Assembly: GCF_018967865.2 (NCBI RefSeq)
Contig: NZ_JAHLZY020000001.1
Location: forward strand, 1,240,001 to 1,304,000
DNA: 64,000 nt
Source: Hymenobacter siberiensis
GTDB taxonomy: Bacteria; Bacteroidota; Bacteroidia; Cytophagales; Hymenobacteraceae
Direction: 5' to 3'
This document shows positions 23,425 through 32,629 of the stretch, piece after piece. Position numbers and translations under genes: made by a program. How positions within the stretch are numbered: position 1 is the stretch's first letter; the number at the start of each line of letters is the position of its first letter. The notes below the pieces were generated by a model. That model saw only the letters and a list, made by a program, of their open reading frames with translations. It was not told the DNA's origin and did not search any database.

Positions 23425-26418
23425 TTATTTCTGGCTGGCCGTAGCCGGCAGCTTCTTCGCGCTTTCCGCCGCCATAGCCTTATAAATAACCTCCTGAATG
23501 CGAGTGCGAATGTTGTACTGACGCAGCTTGTTATTGCCCGCGTCGGGGTACACGCGGTTGGAGAGGAAGATGTAGAGGATGTTATTGTCCGGGTCCATCC
23601 ACACGCAGGTGCCCGTGAAGCCGGTGTGGCCGAAGGTGCTGGCCGGCGCGAGGTTGCTGGTGGGGCCTTCGGGCTTGCTGGGGTCGCCGTGGTCCCAGCC
23701 CAGGCCGCGCCGGCTGCCGGCCGTCTGGGGCCGCGCAAACTCCGTCACCACCGGCGACTGGAAGTAGCGGGTGCCACCGTAGTTACCGTTTTGCAGGTTC
23801 ATCTGCATCAGCACAGCCAAGTCGTTGGCGGTGGCAAAAAGGCCGGCGTGGCCGCCCACGCCCCCTACGAGGGCGGCGGTTTGGTCGTGCACTGTGCCTT
23901 GCAGCTGCTCACGGCGGTAGTAGGTGTCGTTTTCGGTAGGCGCAATGCAGGTTTTGGGAAAGCGCAGCAAGGGGTTGTACGTCATGCTGCCCAGCCCCAG
24001 CGGCCGGTAGAAATTATCCTCCAGAAATTTTTCAATCGGCTGTCTGAGAAGCTTTTCGCACACCCGCTTCATCACCATAAAGCTCAGGTCCGAATATTCC
24101 GTGGGGTAGCGGCCCTTGATTTTGGGCAGCAGGCCGGAGCGCATGGTCCAGGCCCAGACGGAATCGTCGGCGGCTTTGGTGCTGTATTCGCCGGGCGCTA
24201 CTTCGTTGGGGAAATCGTCGGAGCGGGCGCTGGCGTAGTAGACGGGTTTCAGATGGCCGTCGTGCAGGGTGCGTTCCCACGTCGGAATGCCCGGTTTGAG
24301 GCCGGCCTGGTGCAACAGCACGTCGCGCACGGTCATGTCGCGCTTGTTGGTACGGACCAGCTCGGGCAGGTAGGTGGCTACTTTCTCCTCGATATTCAGC
24401 TTGCCCTGGTCCTTGAGGTACATCACGGCTTGCAGCGTGCCGGCCACTTTCGTCACCGAGGCCAGGTCGTATAACGTGCTGCTGGTCACCGGTTGGGTCT
24501 GGTCGTAGGTGCAGTAGCCGTAGCTTTGGTCGAAGACCACGGTGCCGTTTTTGGCCACCAGTACCTGGCAGCCGGGGGCGGCGGCGTAGGTCTGGCTCTC
24601 TAGCGCGATATTGTCAATCTGGGCCAGCACCCGCGAGCTCAGGCCCTGGCTTTCGGGCACGGCGTAGCGCAGACGGTGCAGGTCGGCGGTGGCAATGCCA
24701 AGATTGGTTTTGAGCGTGGGCGATACCGTAACGGGCAGTTTGCCCCGGGCCGGCAGCGCCCCAAACAGCACCTGCGGCACCACCAGCTGCGCCGCATAAT
24801 GGTCCTCGTAGCCGCACACCAGCGTGCGGGCATCTTCCAGAAATTTCAGCGAATAGGCGTTGCCCATGGCCACCACCACCGTTTTGATGCGCTTGTTGGC
24901 CTCCAGCTGCTTGATAAATTTCATCGCCCCATCGCCGATGCCGTAGTTGTGGCTGGGCGTGTTGTTCATCTGGTGCAGGCTCACCACCACTACGTTATAT
25001 CCCTGCAGGCGGCTGCTGATGCGGGCAAACGTGGAGTCGGGCGCGTAGCGGTCGGGCACGGCATATACCGGGCCGGGCTGGTACTTATTGAAAATGGTAG
25101 CGTACGGCCCTTCCGCCTGCGTGCCGATGGTGATGGCCGCAATCCGCAGCGTATCGAGCCGCTGGAAGGGGAGGAGATTATCGTCGTTTTTTGCCACGGT
25201 CACCGCGTGCTCAAAAATGCTCTGGGCCAATACCTTTGAATCGGGCAGGTTCAGACTATCGCGCAGGGTACGCAGGTTCACGGGCTGGTAGTGATTTAGC
25301 CCGGCCCAGTACTTGGCCCGCAGAATTTTCTTGATGCGCAGGTCCAAATCGGCCTGCGTGAGCTTGCCGGCGGCCACCGCTTCGCGGATGCGCAGCAGGG
25401 CCGACGGCACGTCCTCCGAAAACAGCAGCACATCGTTGCCGGCGGCCAGGGCCAGGGCATCCAGCTCGCCATCCTTGTAGAGCTTGCTCACACTGCGCAT
25501 GTTCAGCGCGTCGGTGAAAACCAAGCCTTTAAAGCCCATCTTGTCCTTCAGCAAGTCCGTAACCAGCGCGTGCGAGAGGGTGGTGGTTTTGGCATCCGTT
25601 GTGTCGAACAGCGGCATGTAGAGGTGGGCCACAATCACGCCCATCACCCCGGCCTCAAACGACTGCTGGAAGGGCACCAAATCCACCTTTGTAAGGCGGG
25701 CCATATCGGTATTAATAACCGGGAGCGAAACGTGCGAGTCGGTATCGGTGTCGCCGTGGCCGGGGAAATGTTTGGCCACGGCCATCACGTTGTTATCCTG
25801 CAAGCCCTTGATATACTGAATGCCCAGCGCGGCCACGCGGTTCTGGTCCTCGCCAAACGAACGGTTGCCGATGACCGGGTTGCCGGGGTTGGAGTTCACG
25901 TCGAGCACTGGCGCGAAGTCGATGTGTACGCCCAGCGCCCGCATTTTGCGGGCAATGTCGCGGCCCATCTGGTACACGTACTTGGGGTCATTCATAGCCC
26001 CCAGCGTCATTTGCTTGGCAAAGTGGGCCGAGGAGTCGAGGCGCATATCGAGGCCCCACTCGGCATCCATGGCGATGAGCAGCGGCACTTTGGCGGCGGC
26101 CTGCAGGCGGTTGGCCATCAGGGCCTGGCGCTTGGGGCCGCCTTGCATAAACATCACGCCGCCAATGCCCTGATTACGTACCAGCCGCTCGATGCGCTCT
26201 ACGTGGCTGCGGTCTTTGTTCGAATACGCGGCCACCATGAACAGCTGGCCCAGGCGCTGGTCGGGCGTGAGCGCATTAAAAATGCTATCGACCCAGGCCG
26301 TTTCCACCGGGCCGGAAGGCAGCGGGTCGGCGGGCATTTTCTTTACATCGGCAAACGACAGCAACAGTCCCGCCGCCAGCAGCAAAGCCGCCATGGTAAG
26401 CTGGAAAGGGATGCGCAT
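23425..26418 (-). CDS. GH3 beta-N-acetylglucosaminidase-like / serine beta-lactamase-like fusion, exported
   Basis: 997 residues. Signal peptide 1-22 (MRIPFQLTMAALLLAAGLLL). The N-terminal half is a NagZ-like GH3 barrel with the KHFPGHGDTDTDSH catalytic loop and the nucleophile Asp in GLVFTDALNM, followed by a GH3 C-domain. The last 400 residues form a class C beta-lactamase/DD-peptidase fold: SxxK in LASVTKVAGT, YxD in the EYSDLSFMVM region (where YxN is usual) and HTG in FGHTGFTGT. The fusion suggests muropeptide or peptidoglycan recycling in the periplasm. ATG 26418 is chosen because it begins the signal peptide. Activity of the second domain is inferred. Confidence 0.88.
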   Translation of the reverse strand: MRIPFQLTMAALLLAAGLLLSFADVKKMPADPLPSGPVETAWVDSIFNALTPDQRLGQLFMVAAYSNKDRSHVERIERLVRNQGIGGVMFMQGGPKRQALMANRLQAAAKVPLLIAMDAEWGLDMRLDSSAHFAKQMTLGAMNDPKYVYQMGRDIARKMRALGVHIDFAPVLDVNSNPGNPVIGNRSFGEDQNRVAALGIQYIKGLQDNNVMAVAKHFPGHGDTDTDSHVSLPVINTDMARLTKVDLVPFQQSFEAGVMGVIVAHLYMPLFDTTDAKTTTLSHALVTDLLKDKMGFKGLVFTDALNMRSVSKLYKDGELDALALAAGNDVLLFSEDVPSALLRIREAVAAGKLTQADLDLRIKKILRAKYWAGLNHYQPVNLRTLRDSLNLPDSKVLAQSIFEHAVTVAKNDDNLLPFQRLDTLRIAAITIGTQAEGPYATIFNKYQPGPVYAVPDRYAPDSTFARISSRLQGYNVVVVSLHQMNNTPSHNYGIGDGAMKFIKQLEANKRIKTVVVAMGNAYSLKFLEDARTLVCGYEDHYAAQLVVPQVLFGALPARGKLPVTVSPTLKTNLGIATADLHRLRYAVPESQGLSSRVLAQIDNIALESQTYAAAPGCQVLVAKNGTVVFDQSYGYCTYDQTQPVTSSTLYDLASVTKVAGTLQAVMYLKDQGKLNIEEKVATYLPELVRTNKRDMTVRDVLLHQAGLKPGIPTWERTLHDGHLKPVYYASARSDDFPNEVAPGEYSTKAADDSVWAWTMRSGLLPKIKGRYPTEYSDLSFMVMKRVCEKLLRQPIEKFLEDNFYRPLGLGSMTYNPLLRFPKTCIAPTENDTYYRREQLQGTVHDQTAALVGGVGGHAGLFATANDLAVLMQMNLQNGNYGGTRYFQSPVVTEFARPQTAGSRRGLGWDHGDPSKPEGPTSNLAPASTFGHTGFTGTCVWMDPDNNILYIFLSNRVYPDAGNNKLRQYNIRTRIQEVIYKAMAAESAKKLPATASQK

Positions 26419-26737
26419 CAGCCCCGTAGGGTTGGTGGGTTGGTTCAAGGGGCAAACGGGCCGCGGGGGCCGTACTTTTGTCGTGAGTAGCAACGGAACC
26501 CGCCGGCCGGGTTTGGAGGTTCCAATCCTGGGCGGCTTCGGCACGAAACGCAACGGTGCGAGCCGTAAAATTTCGCTTTGGAACTCCGCTATTCGGCCGC
26601 GAAGGTACGCAACAAACCCCGTCGCGGGTTTACAACGCGGTGCTTTTTTGGTTATTGTTCAATACGTTTCGGCTTGTTGGCGTGCTGGTTAGCTGTTCGT
26701 TGTTCGCTCCTCAATTCTCGCTTTCCGCTTCCAGAAA

Positions 26738-28831
26738 ATGCCTGATATCATTCACCTGCTTCCCGAATACCTTGCCAATCAGATTGCGGCCGGCGAGGTG
26801 GTGCAGCGCCCCGCCTCGGTGGTGAAGGAGCTGCTGGAAAATGCTGTCGATGCCGGGGCCACTCAGGTGCAGCTTATTGTGAAAGAGGCTGGTAAGCAGC
26901 TTGTGCAGGTGGTGGACAATGGCGCGGGCATGAGCCCCACCGATGCCCGCATGAGCCTGGAGCGCCACGCCACCAGCAAAATCCGCTCGACCGAAGACCT
27001 GTTCCGCATTCGCACCCTGGGCTTCCGGGGCGAGGCCCTGGCCAGCATCGCGGCCGTGGCCCAGGTCGAAATCCGCACCAAGCAGCGCGACCAGGACACC
27101 GGCAGCCTGCTGCTCGTGGAGGGCTCGCAAATCACCAGCCAGCAGCCCACCGCCTGCCCGGACGGTACCAGCATCGCCGTCAAAAACCTGTTTTTCAACG
27201 TGCCCGCCCGGCGCAATTTCCTCAAGAGCAACGCCGTGGAAATGCGACACATTCTCGATGAGTTTCAGCATGTAGCCCTGGCCAATCCGCAAATTGCGTT
27301 CTCGCTCTATCAGAATGAGCTGGAGGTGTTTGGTCTGCCGGCCGGTAAGCTGAGCCAGCGCATTGTGGCGCTGCTGGGCAATGGCTACAAGGAGCAGCTG
27401 GCAGCCTGCGAGGAGGTGACGCACTCCATTTCGGTGCGCGGCTTTGTGGGCAAGCCCGAGTCAAGCAAGAAAAGCCGGGGCGACCAGTTTTTCTTCGTCA
27501 ATAACCGCTTCATTCGCTCGGCCTACCTCAACCATGCCGTGCTGGCGGCTTACGAAGGCCTGCTGGCCCGCGACACGCACCCGTTCTACGTGCTGTTTCT
27601 GGAGCTCGACCCCAAGGCCATCGATATCAACGTGCACCCAACCAAGACGGAAATCAAGTTCGAGGATGAGAAAACCGTGTACGCCGTGGTGCGCGCCGCC
27701 GTGAAGCAAAGCCTGGGCCTGCACAATATTGCGCCCTCGCTGGACTTTGAGGGCGATGTGAACTTTGCGCCCATCCGCCCGCTGCGGGCCGGCAAGGGCA
27801 CCGGCGGCATACCTACCGAAGCCGACGACCACCTACCTGCCGCCACGCCTGCCGCCCGCGCCGCCGCCGCCAATGGCGATAGCTACCGCCCCGATGCCCT
27901 GGCCGCTGCCGCCTCGGGGGCGGCTCCGCGTACTGTTGGTGGCAGCTCCGGCTTCGCTAATTTCAACTCCGACACCCGCCGCGACGGCTTCGAGCGTGAG
28001 CTGCCGCCGCGCCCCACCGAGCAGGCCCGCCGCGACCTCGAAGCCTTTTACCGCGAGCTGGGCCAGCCCGTGCGCGACAACGCCAGCATCGACGCCGTGA
28101 CCGCCCGTAGCTTTGATGGGCCCGCGCCGGCCGTGCCCGTCGAGTCCATTATCAATAACCTGCCTGGGCGGGGGGCTCCCGGCTCGGCTGAGCTATCGCT
28201 GGGCCTGAACGTGCCCGATGGTGCCCCGGGCCGGGTGGTTCCGGCCCGCGAGGGCAGCGGCGCGGGCAGCCGCGCCGTGCAGGTGCAGCAGCGCTTCGTG
28301 CTGGTGCCCGTGAAGTCGGGCGTGCTGCTGATTGACCAGGAAGCCGCCCGCGAGCGCATTCTGTATGAGCAGTACCAGCAGGAGCTGGGCCGGGCCGTGG
28401 GCACTTCACAAACGCTCTTATTTCCGCGCACGGTCACGTTTTCGCCGGCCGACTTCGCCGTGCTGCGCGAGCTCACGGAGCCGTTGCACGCGCTGGGCTT
28501 CATTTTTAATGAGTTTGGGCCGAGCACCATTGCCGTGGAAGCCATCCCGGCCGGCATGCCGGCGCAGGACGAAAAAGAGCTGCTGGAAAGTCTTATCGAG
28601 CAGTTTCGCACCACGGCCAGCCCGCTCAAGCTCGACCAGCGCGAGAGCCTGGCCCGCGCCCTGGCCCGCCGCGTAGCCGCTGGCACCGCCGCCACCCGCC
28701 TGCCCGAATCCGAACTCAACGCCCTGGCCGACCGCCTCTTCGCCTGCCAAACCCCCGGCTATACCCCCGACGGCCGTAAAACCCTCGTACTCCTTGACGG
28801 CCAGCAGCTAGCCGATTTCTTCCGTAAGTAA
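26738..28831 (+). CDS. mutL: DNA mismatch repair protein MutL
   Basis: 697 residues. The N-terminal GHKL ATPase is intact: IAAGEVVQRPASVVKELLEN, DNGAGM, HATSKI and LGFRGEALASIAAV. A Pro/Ala-rich linker covers about 340-490. The C-terminal dimerisation domain has IDQEAARERILYEQ near residue 532, a variant of the endonuclease motif DQHAxxExxxxE in which His is Glu; the usual CxHGRP zinc motif near the end is replaced by CQTPGYTPDGRKT. Nicking activity is therefore doubtful. It couples mismatch recognition by MutS to strand removal. Rhomboid genes follow, as in related genomes. Confidence 0.96.
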   Translation: MPDIIHLLPEYLANQIAAGEVVQRPASVVKELLENAVDAGATQVQLIVKEAGKQLVQVVDNGAGMSPTDARMSLERHATSKIRSTEDLFRIRTLGFRGEALASIAAVAQVEIRTKQRDQDTGSLLLVEGSQITSQQPTACPDGTSIAVKNLFFNVPARRNFLKSNAVEMRHILDEFQHVALANPQIAFSLYQNELEVFGLPAGKLSQRIVALLGNGYKEQLAACEEVTHSISVRGFVGKPESSKKSRGDQFFFVNNRFIRSAYLNHAVLAAYEGLLARDTHPFYVLFLELDPKAIDINVHPTKTEIKFEDEKTVYAVVRAAVKQSLGLHNIAPSLDFEGDVNFAPIRPLRAGKGTGGIPTEADDHLPAATPAARAAAANGDSYRPDALAAAASGAAPRTVGGSSGFANFNSDTRRDGFERELPPRPTEQARRDLEAFYRELGQPVRDNASIDAVTARSFDGPAPAVPVESIINNLPGRGAPGSAELSLGLNVPDGAPGRVVPAREGSGAGSRAVQVQQRFVLVPVKSGVLLIDQEAARERILYEQYQQELGRAVGTSQTLLFPRTVTFSPADFAVLRELTEPLHALGFIFNEFGPSTIAVEAIPAGMPAQDEKELLESLIEQFRTTASPLKLDQRESLARALARRVAAGTAATRLPESELNALADRLFACQTPGYTPDGRKTLVLLDGQQLADFFRK

Positions 28832-28832
28832 A

Positions 28833-28910
28833 GTAGCGCGGACTTTTAGTCCGCGAGTGAGTGAATCCCACCCATCTTCCCGTCACGCGCGGACTAAAAG
28901 TCCGCGCTAC
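28833..28910. repeat. Nested palindrome after mutL
   Basis: Arms 28833-28855 and 28888-28910 are perfect 23-bp reverse complements, and each arm itself contains the palindrome CGCGGACTTTTAGTCCGCG. Sequence is unrelated to the GAACGTCATGC family. May act in mutL 3' end formation. Confidence 0.85.
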
Positions 28911-28922
28911 AGGTGCCCCGGC

Positions 28923-28930
28923 TAGCTTTG
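28923..28930 (+). promoter_or_regulatory. -7 box upstream of the first rhomboid gene
   Basis: TAGCTTTG matches TAnnTTTG and lies 57 bp before the ATG at 28988, directly after the palindrome. No -33 TTTG is visible at normal spacing. Confidence 0.4.
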
Positions 28931-28987
28931 TGCGGCCAATTTCTGTTAAACATCACTCCAGCGGAACGTTGGAGCTATACCCCATTC

Positions 28988-29782
28988 ATGTTCAATCTCA
29001 CCCCCACGGTTCGCAATTTGTTGATTGCGAACGTTCTGTTTCTTGTTGCCCAGCAAAGTCTGCTGCCGCTCATCACCCAGGTCGGCAGCTTGTATCCCGT
29101 CGGTTCGCCGTTTTTCTTTCCCTGGCAGTTCTTTACCTATATGTTCCTGCATGCCGGCTGGGGGCATTTGATTGCCAATATGTTCGGTCTTATTTCCTTC
29201 GGGCCGCTGCTGGAGCAGCGTTGGGGCGCGTCACGCTTTCTTACCTTCTGGCTGATTTGCGGCGTGGGGGCCGGCGTGCTCTACGAAGGTGTGCGCGGCT
29301 ACGAAATGCACAAGATGGAAGTGGCGCGGCAGGAGTTTCATCAGTCGCCCACCGGCGGAGATTTTGCCAATTTTTTCCGCTCGTACTTTCCCGATGCCAC
29401 CGGCTACGAAAGCCTGGCTGGTGCGCTGGAGCGCAACCCGCAAAACCAGGAATACATCAATGCCGCCACCAAAGCCGTGGATGGGGCCGTTGTCGAAACC
29501 CGCGATTCTCCCAACGGCGGCATGGTAGGTGCTTCGGGCGCACTGTTCGGCATCCTGTTCGCCTTCGCCTACCTGTTTCCGAATACAGAATTAATGCTGC
29601 TTTTCTTTCCGTTTCCCATCAAAGCGAAGTATTTTGTGTTTCTATATGCCGCGTACGAGCTGTACAACGGTGTGCACCGCACCCCAGGCGATAATGTTGC
29701 CCACTTTGCCCACCTCGGCGGGTTGCTGATTGGTTTCATTGTCCTCAAGTTCTGGGAGGGCGGCCGGGAACGGTTTTACTAA
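28988..29782 (+). CDS. Rhomboid-family intramembrane serine protease
   Basis: 264 residues, about six membrane spans. Catalytic Ser183 lies in MVGASGALFGI and His242 in AHFAHLGGLLIGF, the Ser-His dyad of rhomboids. HAGWGHLIANMFGL supplies the family His/Asn residues. An extra hydrophilic loop of about 80 residues (roughly 100-175) precedes the catalytic span, an extension common in Bacteroidota. It cleaves membrane-protein segments; substrate unknown. ATG 28988 gives the normal start; an upstream in-frame ATG at 28913 adds unconserved residues. A second rhomboid follows 81 bp later. Confidence 0.92.
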   Translation: MFNLTPTVRNLLIANVLFLVAQQSLLPLITQVGSLYPVGSPFFFPWQFFTYMFLHAGWGHLIANMFGLISFGPLLEQRWGASRFLTFWLICGVGAGVLYEGVRGYEMHKMEVARQEFHQSPTGGDFANFFRSYFPDATGYESLAGALERNPQNQEYINAATKAVDGAVVETRDSPNGGMVGASGALFGILFAFAYLFPNTELMLLFFPFPIKAKYFVFLYAAYELYNGVHRTPGDNVAHFAHLGGLLIGFIVLKFWEGGRERFY

Positions 29783-29863
29783 TAGTTGGTTGTTGAAATA
29801 AGCGGGCCGCGTTGGCGGCTATTCCGTTACATTCATTGAATCTGTTTACTCCCGATACATGCC

Positions 29864-30799
29864 ATGAGCATCGTTCAAGATATTCGCACCGCCTTCAGCC
29901 GCCGCGACAATGCCCTCATCCAGCTCATCCAGCTCAATGTGCTGGTATTTGCGGGCCTGATTGTGGTGCAGGCCGTGATGACCATCAGCAGCACTAGCGG
30001 CTATTTCCCGCTGCTGCTGCGCCAGTTTGAACTGTCGTCGGCGCTGCCGGAGTTCATTCGCCACCCCTGGACGCTGCTCACCTACGCCTTCACGCACACC
30101 ACCTACCAGAAGAGTTTCTTCGACGGCCTGCTCCATATCCTGTTCAATATGCTGAACCTGTACTGGTTTGGGCAGCTCATCCAGGAGTACCTCGGCAACC
30201 GTCGGCTCGTGAGCCTCTACGTGCTGGGGGCGCTGGCCGGTGCGGCGTTCTTCCTGCTCAGCTTCAACCTGATTCCGGCTTTCCAGTCCGGCCTGGGCAG
30301 CCCCATGAATGGGGCATCGGCGGCGGTTTCGGCCATCATCGTGGCCGCGGCCACGCTGCTGCCCGACTACACGTTCATGGTTATCCTCATCGGCCCGGTC
30401 AAAATCAAATGGATTGCGGCTGTAGTGATTCTACTCTCGCTCGCGGGCCTCAGCGGCGGCAACCCGGGCGGCATGATGGCCCACCTCGGCGGGGCCTTGC
30501 TGGGCTTCGTGTTCATCAAGCAGTTGCAGGCCGGGCGCGATTTGGGCCGGCCGGTGCAGGCCGTCGGCAACTGGTTCAGCCGCCTCGCCAGTCCGCGCCC
30601 CACCATGCGTGTGAGCAGCACCACTCGCCGCCCCGAGCCGGTAGCGGCCGCTTCTATGAGCAGCAGCAAGAAGCCCGCCGCCCCCGGCCAGCCCCTGCAG
30701 GACGAAATCGACACGATTCTGGATAAGATTTCGCGTTCCGGCTACGAGAGCCTTTCCAAGGACGAAAAGCAGAAGCTTTTCCGGGCCAGCCAGCAGTAG
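29864..30799 (+). CDS. Second rhomboid-family protein with altered GxSG motif
   Basis: 311 residues. Six membrane spans occupy residues 20-225, with FDGLLHILFNMLNLYWFG supplying the conserved His/Asn. The nucleophile Ser152 is in MNGASAAVSAI, so the usual GASG is GASA, while His207 is kept in MMAHLGGALLGF. The C-terminal cytosolic part has a Ser/Pro-rich linker and ends in DEIDTILDKISRSGYESLS, a short helical tail seen in related rhomboids (DUF6576-like). The dyad remains, but the Gly-to-Ala change could weaken the oxyanion hole. Probably co-transcribed with the first rhomboid. Confidence 0.88.
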   Translation: MSIVQDIRTAFSRRDNALIQLIQLNVLVFAGLIVVQAVMTISSTSGYFPLLLRQFELSSALPEFIRHPWTLLTYAFTHTTYQKSFFDGLLHILFNMLNLYWFGQLIQEYLGNRRLVSLYVLGALAGAAFFLLSFNLIPAFQSGLGSPMNGASAAVSAIIVAAATLLPDYTFMVILIGPVKIKWIAAVVILLSLAGLSGGNPGGMMAHLGGALLGFVFIKQLQAGRDLGRPVQAVGNWFSRLASPRPTMRVSSTTRRPEPVAAASMSSSKKPAAPGQPLQDEIDTILDKISRSGYESLSKDEKQKLFRASQQ

Positions 30800-30844
30800 G
30801 CCGGCGCTGGTTAAGGCTTGGTCACTCTAACGGGTTTGAGTAGG

Positions 30845-30935
30845 CGTCATGCAGAGCGCAGCGAAGCATCTTTACCGCAATAGTAAATCGGATTACTGGT
30901 GGCGGGCAAGATGCTTCGCTGCGCTCTGCATGACG
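30845..30935. repeat. Palindromic repeat between convergent genes
   Basis: Arms 30845-30872 and 30908-30935 (28 bp, perfect) begin CGTCATGCAGAGCGCAGCGA, matching the grpE-dnaJ copy in arm sequence. It fills the gap between the second rhomboid gene and the convergent gene at 30939. Confidence 0.88.
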
Positions 30936-30938
30936 ACC

Positions 30939-31343
30939 TTACGCGCTGCGCAGCCAGGCCTTAGCCAGTTCTAGGTCCTGAAACAGCCGAATCTCGAAGT
31001 TCTGGCCCACGCGCGTCACCAGTTCGGCGGCCGATGCCTGCCCAAAAATGCCCGGCGATACGATGTGCGCAAAGCGTTTCAGGCCCAGGGCCAGCGCCTG
31101 CGGCATCCAGTTTTCGGCAATCCATTCGTTGGCCGAGCTCCAGGAGCCGATGATTTTGCGGTTGTCGTTCAGCATATGGGCGCACGGGTTTTCCCGCAGG
31201 AAATCAATGGTCGCCTGGCAGCCCTGGATAACTTTCTCGGTGTGCAGCACCCCCACCCAGTTGTTGTAAATCCACTGGTTGGCTGCATCAAATTCGATGG
31301 TTAAGAATATTTTATCGAACGCGTTGACCAGGGATTTCTTCAT
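30939..31343 (-). CDS. STAS/SpoIIAA-like small cytosolic protein, role unknown
   Basis: 134 residues without signal or membrane segment. The pattern of an N-terminal beta strand (IFLTIEFDAANQWIYNNW), helix, then AHMLNDNRKIIGSW and FAHIVSPGIFGQASA recalls the SpoIIAA/STAS-like fold of small Bacteroidota proteins of unknown role. No catalytic motif is visible. Its stop lies 4 bp from the palindrome at 30845-30935. Confidence 0.4.
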   Translation of the reverse strand: MKKSLVNAFDKIFLTIEFDAANQWIYNNWVGVLHTEKVIQGCQATIDFLRENPCAHMLNDNRKIIGSWSSANEWIAENWMPQALALGLKRFAHIVSPGIFGQASAAELVTRVGQNFEIRLFQDLELAKAWLRSA

Positions 31344-31377
31344 GGGTAAACAGGGAGTAGTAGGTGATAGTGGAGTT

Positions 31378-31454
31378 GTTTAGAAAGTCACAAAAGGTAC
31401 TCAAACGGTCATGCTTCGCGGCGCGCTGCATGACCGTTCGGGGACTTTCTAAAC
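31378..31454. repeat. Decayed palindromic repeat of the GTTTAGA-AGTC type
   Basis: Outer arms GTTTAGAAAGTC (31378-31389) and GACTTTCTAAAC, inner arms AACGGTCATGC (31404-31414) and GCATGACCGTT (31428-31438). The left arm has lost the CCCCG segment kept on the right (TTCGGGGAC). Shares outer sequence with 22926-23012. Confidence 0.75.
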
Positions 31455-31506
31455 AGCTTCAATATCCAAAGGTAGCCATATTATTTCAGCAGTTCTCTGG
31501 TAAAGC

Positions 31507-31540
31507 AAAAGGGCCAGTGCTGCGAAGCACTGGCCCTTTT
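31507..31540 (-). terminator. Rho-independent terminator of mdh
   Basis: AAAAGGGCCAGTGCT pairs with AGCACTGGCCCTTTT around GCGA; 18 bp after the mdh stop, with T runs on both strands, so it may work in both directions. Confidence 0.85.
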
Positions 31541-31558
31541 GTAAGTAGTTGGCAGGTA

Positions 31559-32503
31559 TTACGCAGGCTGGGCGCTGCTCATTTTGTCGAGCGCATCCAT
31601 CACCTCTTTCACGTGGCCGCGCGAGGTTTCAAGCATGGCTTTCTCTTCGTCGTTGAGCTGCAGCTCAATCACGCGCTCCACGCCGTTTTTGCCGAGGATA
31701 ACCGGGGCACCGAGGTACACACCGTTGATGCCGTATTCGCCTTGCAGCTCCAGGCACACGGGGAACACGCGGCGCTGGTCGCGCACAATGGCCTCCACCA
31801 TCTGGGCGGCAGCCGCGCCGGGCGCGTACCAGGCCGACGTACCCATGAGCTTCACCAGCTCGCCGCCGCCGTTCTTGGTGCGCTCCACAATGGCATCAAG
31901 CTTCTCCTTAGAAATCAGCTCGGTAACGGGAATGCCACCCACGGTGGTGTAGCGGGGTAGGGGCACCATGGTGTCGCCGTGGCCACCCATGAGCACGGCC
32001 TGAATGTCTTTCGGGCTCACGTTCAAGGCCTCGGCCAGGAAGGCGCGGTAACGGGCCGTGTCGAGGATGCCGGCCATGCCGAACACCTTTTCGCGGGGCA
32101 GCTTGGCGGTGAGGTGGGCCTGGTAGGTCATCACGTCGAGCGGGTTGCTCACGATGATGATAATGGCGTTGGGGGAGTGGGCCACCACCTGCTCGGTCAC
32201 CGATTTCACGATGCCGGCGTTGATGCCAATCAGGTCGTCGCGGGTCATGCCGGGCTTGCGGGGCAGGCCGGAGGTAATCACCACCACGTCCGAACCAGCG
32301 GTGCGGGCGTAGTCGCTGGTTACGCCCACGGTGCGCGAGTCGTAGCCGATAATCGGAGCTTTCTGCCAGATATCGAGGGCTTTGCCTTCGGCAACACCTT
32401 CCTTGATATCAACCAGGACAATTTCGTTAGCAATTTCACGGGTGGCGAGCACATCAGCGCAAGTTGCGCCGACATTGCCGGCTCCGACTACGGTAACTTT
32501 CAT
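31559..32503 (-). CDS. mdh: Malate dehydrogenase
   Basis: 314-residue LDH-type NAD-dependent enzyme interconverting malate and oxaloacetate in the TCA cycle. Rossmann motif VVGAGNVGATCADVL at residues 5-19, Asp of LVDIKEG for NAD selectivity, RKPGMTRDDLI with the substrate arginines, VSNPLDVMTYQAH, and the catalytic His in LMGGHGDTMVPL. ATG 32503 gives the conserved MKVTVVGAG start; the upstream extension to 32623 is not family sequence. It is followed by a terminator and probably transcribed alone. Confidence 0.96.
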   Translation of the reverse strand: MKVTVVGAGNVGATCADVLATREIANEIVLVDIKEGVAEGKALDIWQKAPIIGYDSRTVGVTSDYARTAGSDVVVITSGLPRKPGMTRDDLIGINAGIVKSVTEQVVAHSPNAIIIIVSNPLDVMTYQAHLTAKLPREKVFGMAGILDTARYRAFLAEALNVSPKDIQAVLMGGHGDTMVPLPRYTTVGGIPVTELISKEKLDAIVERTKNGGGELVKLMGTSAWYAPGAAAAQMVEAIVRDQRRVFPVCLELQGEYGINGVYLGAPVILGKNGVERVIELQLNDEEKAMLETSRGHVKEVMDALDKMSSAQPA

Positions 32504-32629
32504 AGGAAAAGAATTGGGGGGTTGGAGTTTCGCGGGTAAAAGTACGGACGGGCCGCTCAAGCTTGGGTGAAAAAAGCAAGTTTTTACCCAAGCCGGAGTT
32601 CGGGAGTTAAATCGATTGCCCAAAAAACA

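Noticed and set aside
23398-26490. Plus-strand open frames opposite the GH3 fusion
   Set aside because: High His/Gly/Val content, no motifs, overlap with a complete gene on the other strand.
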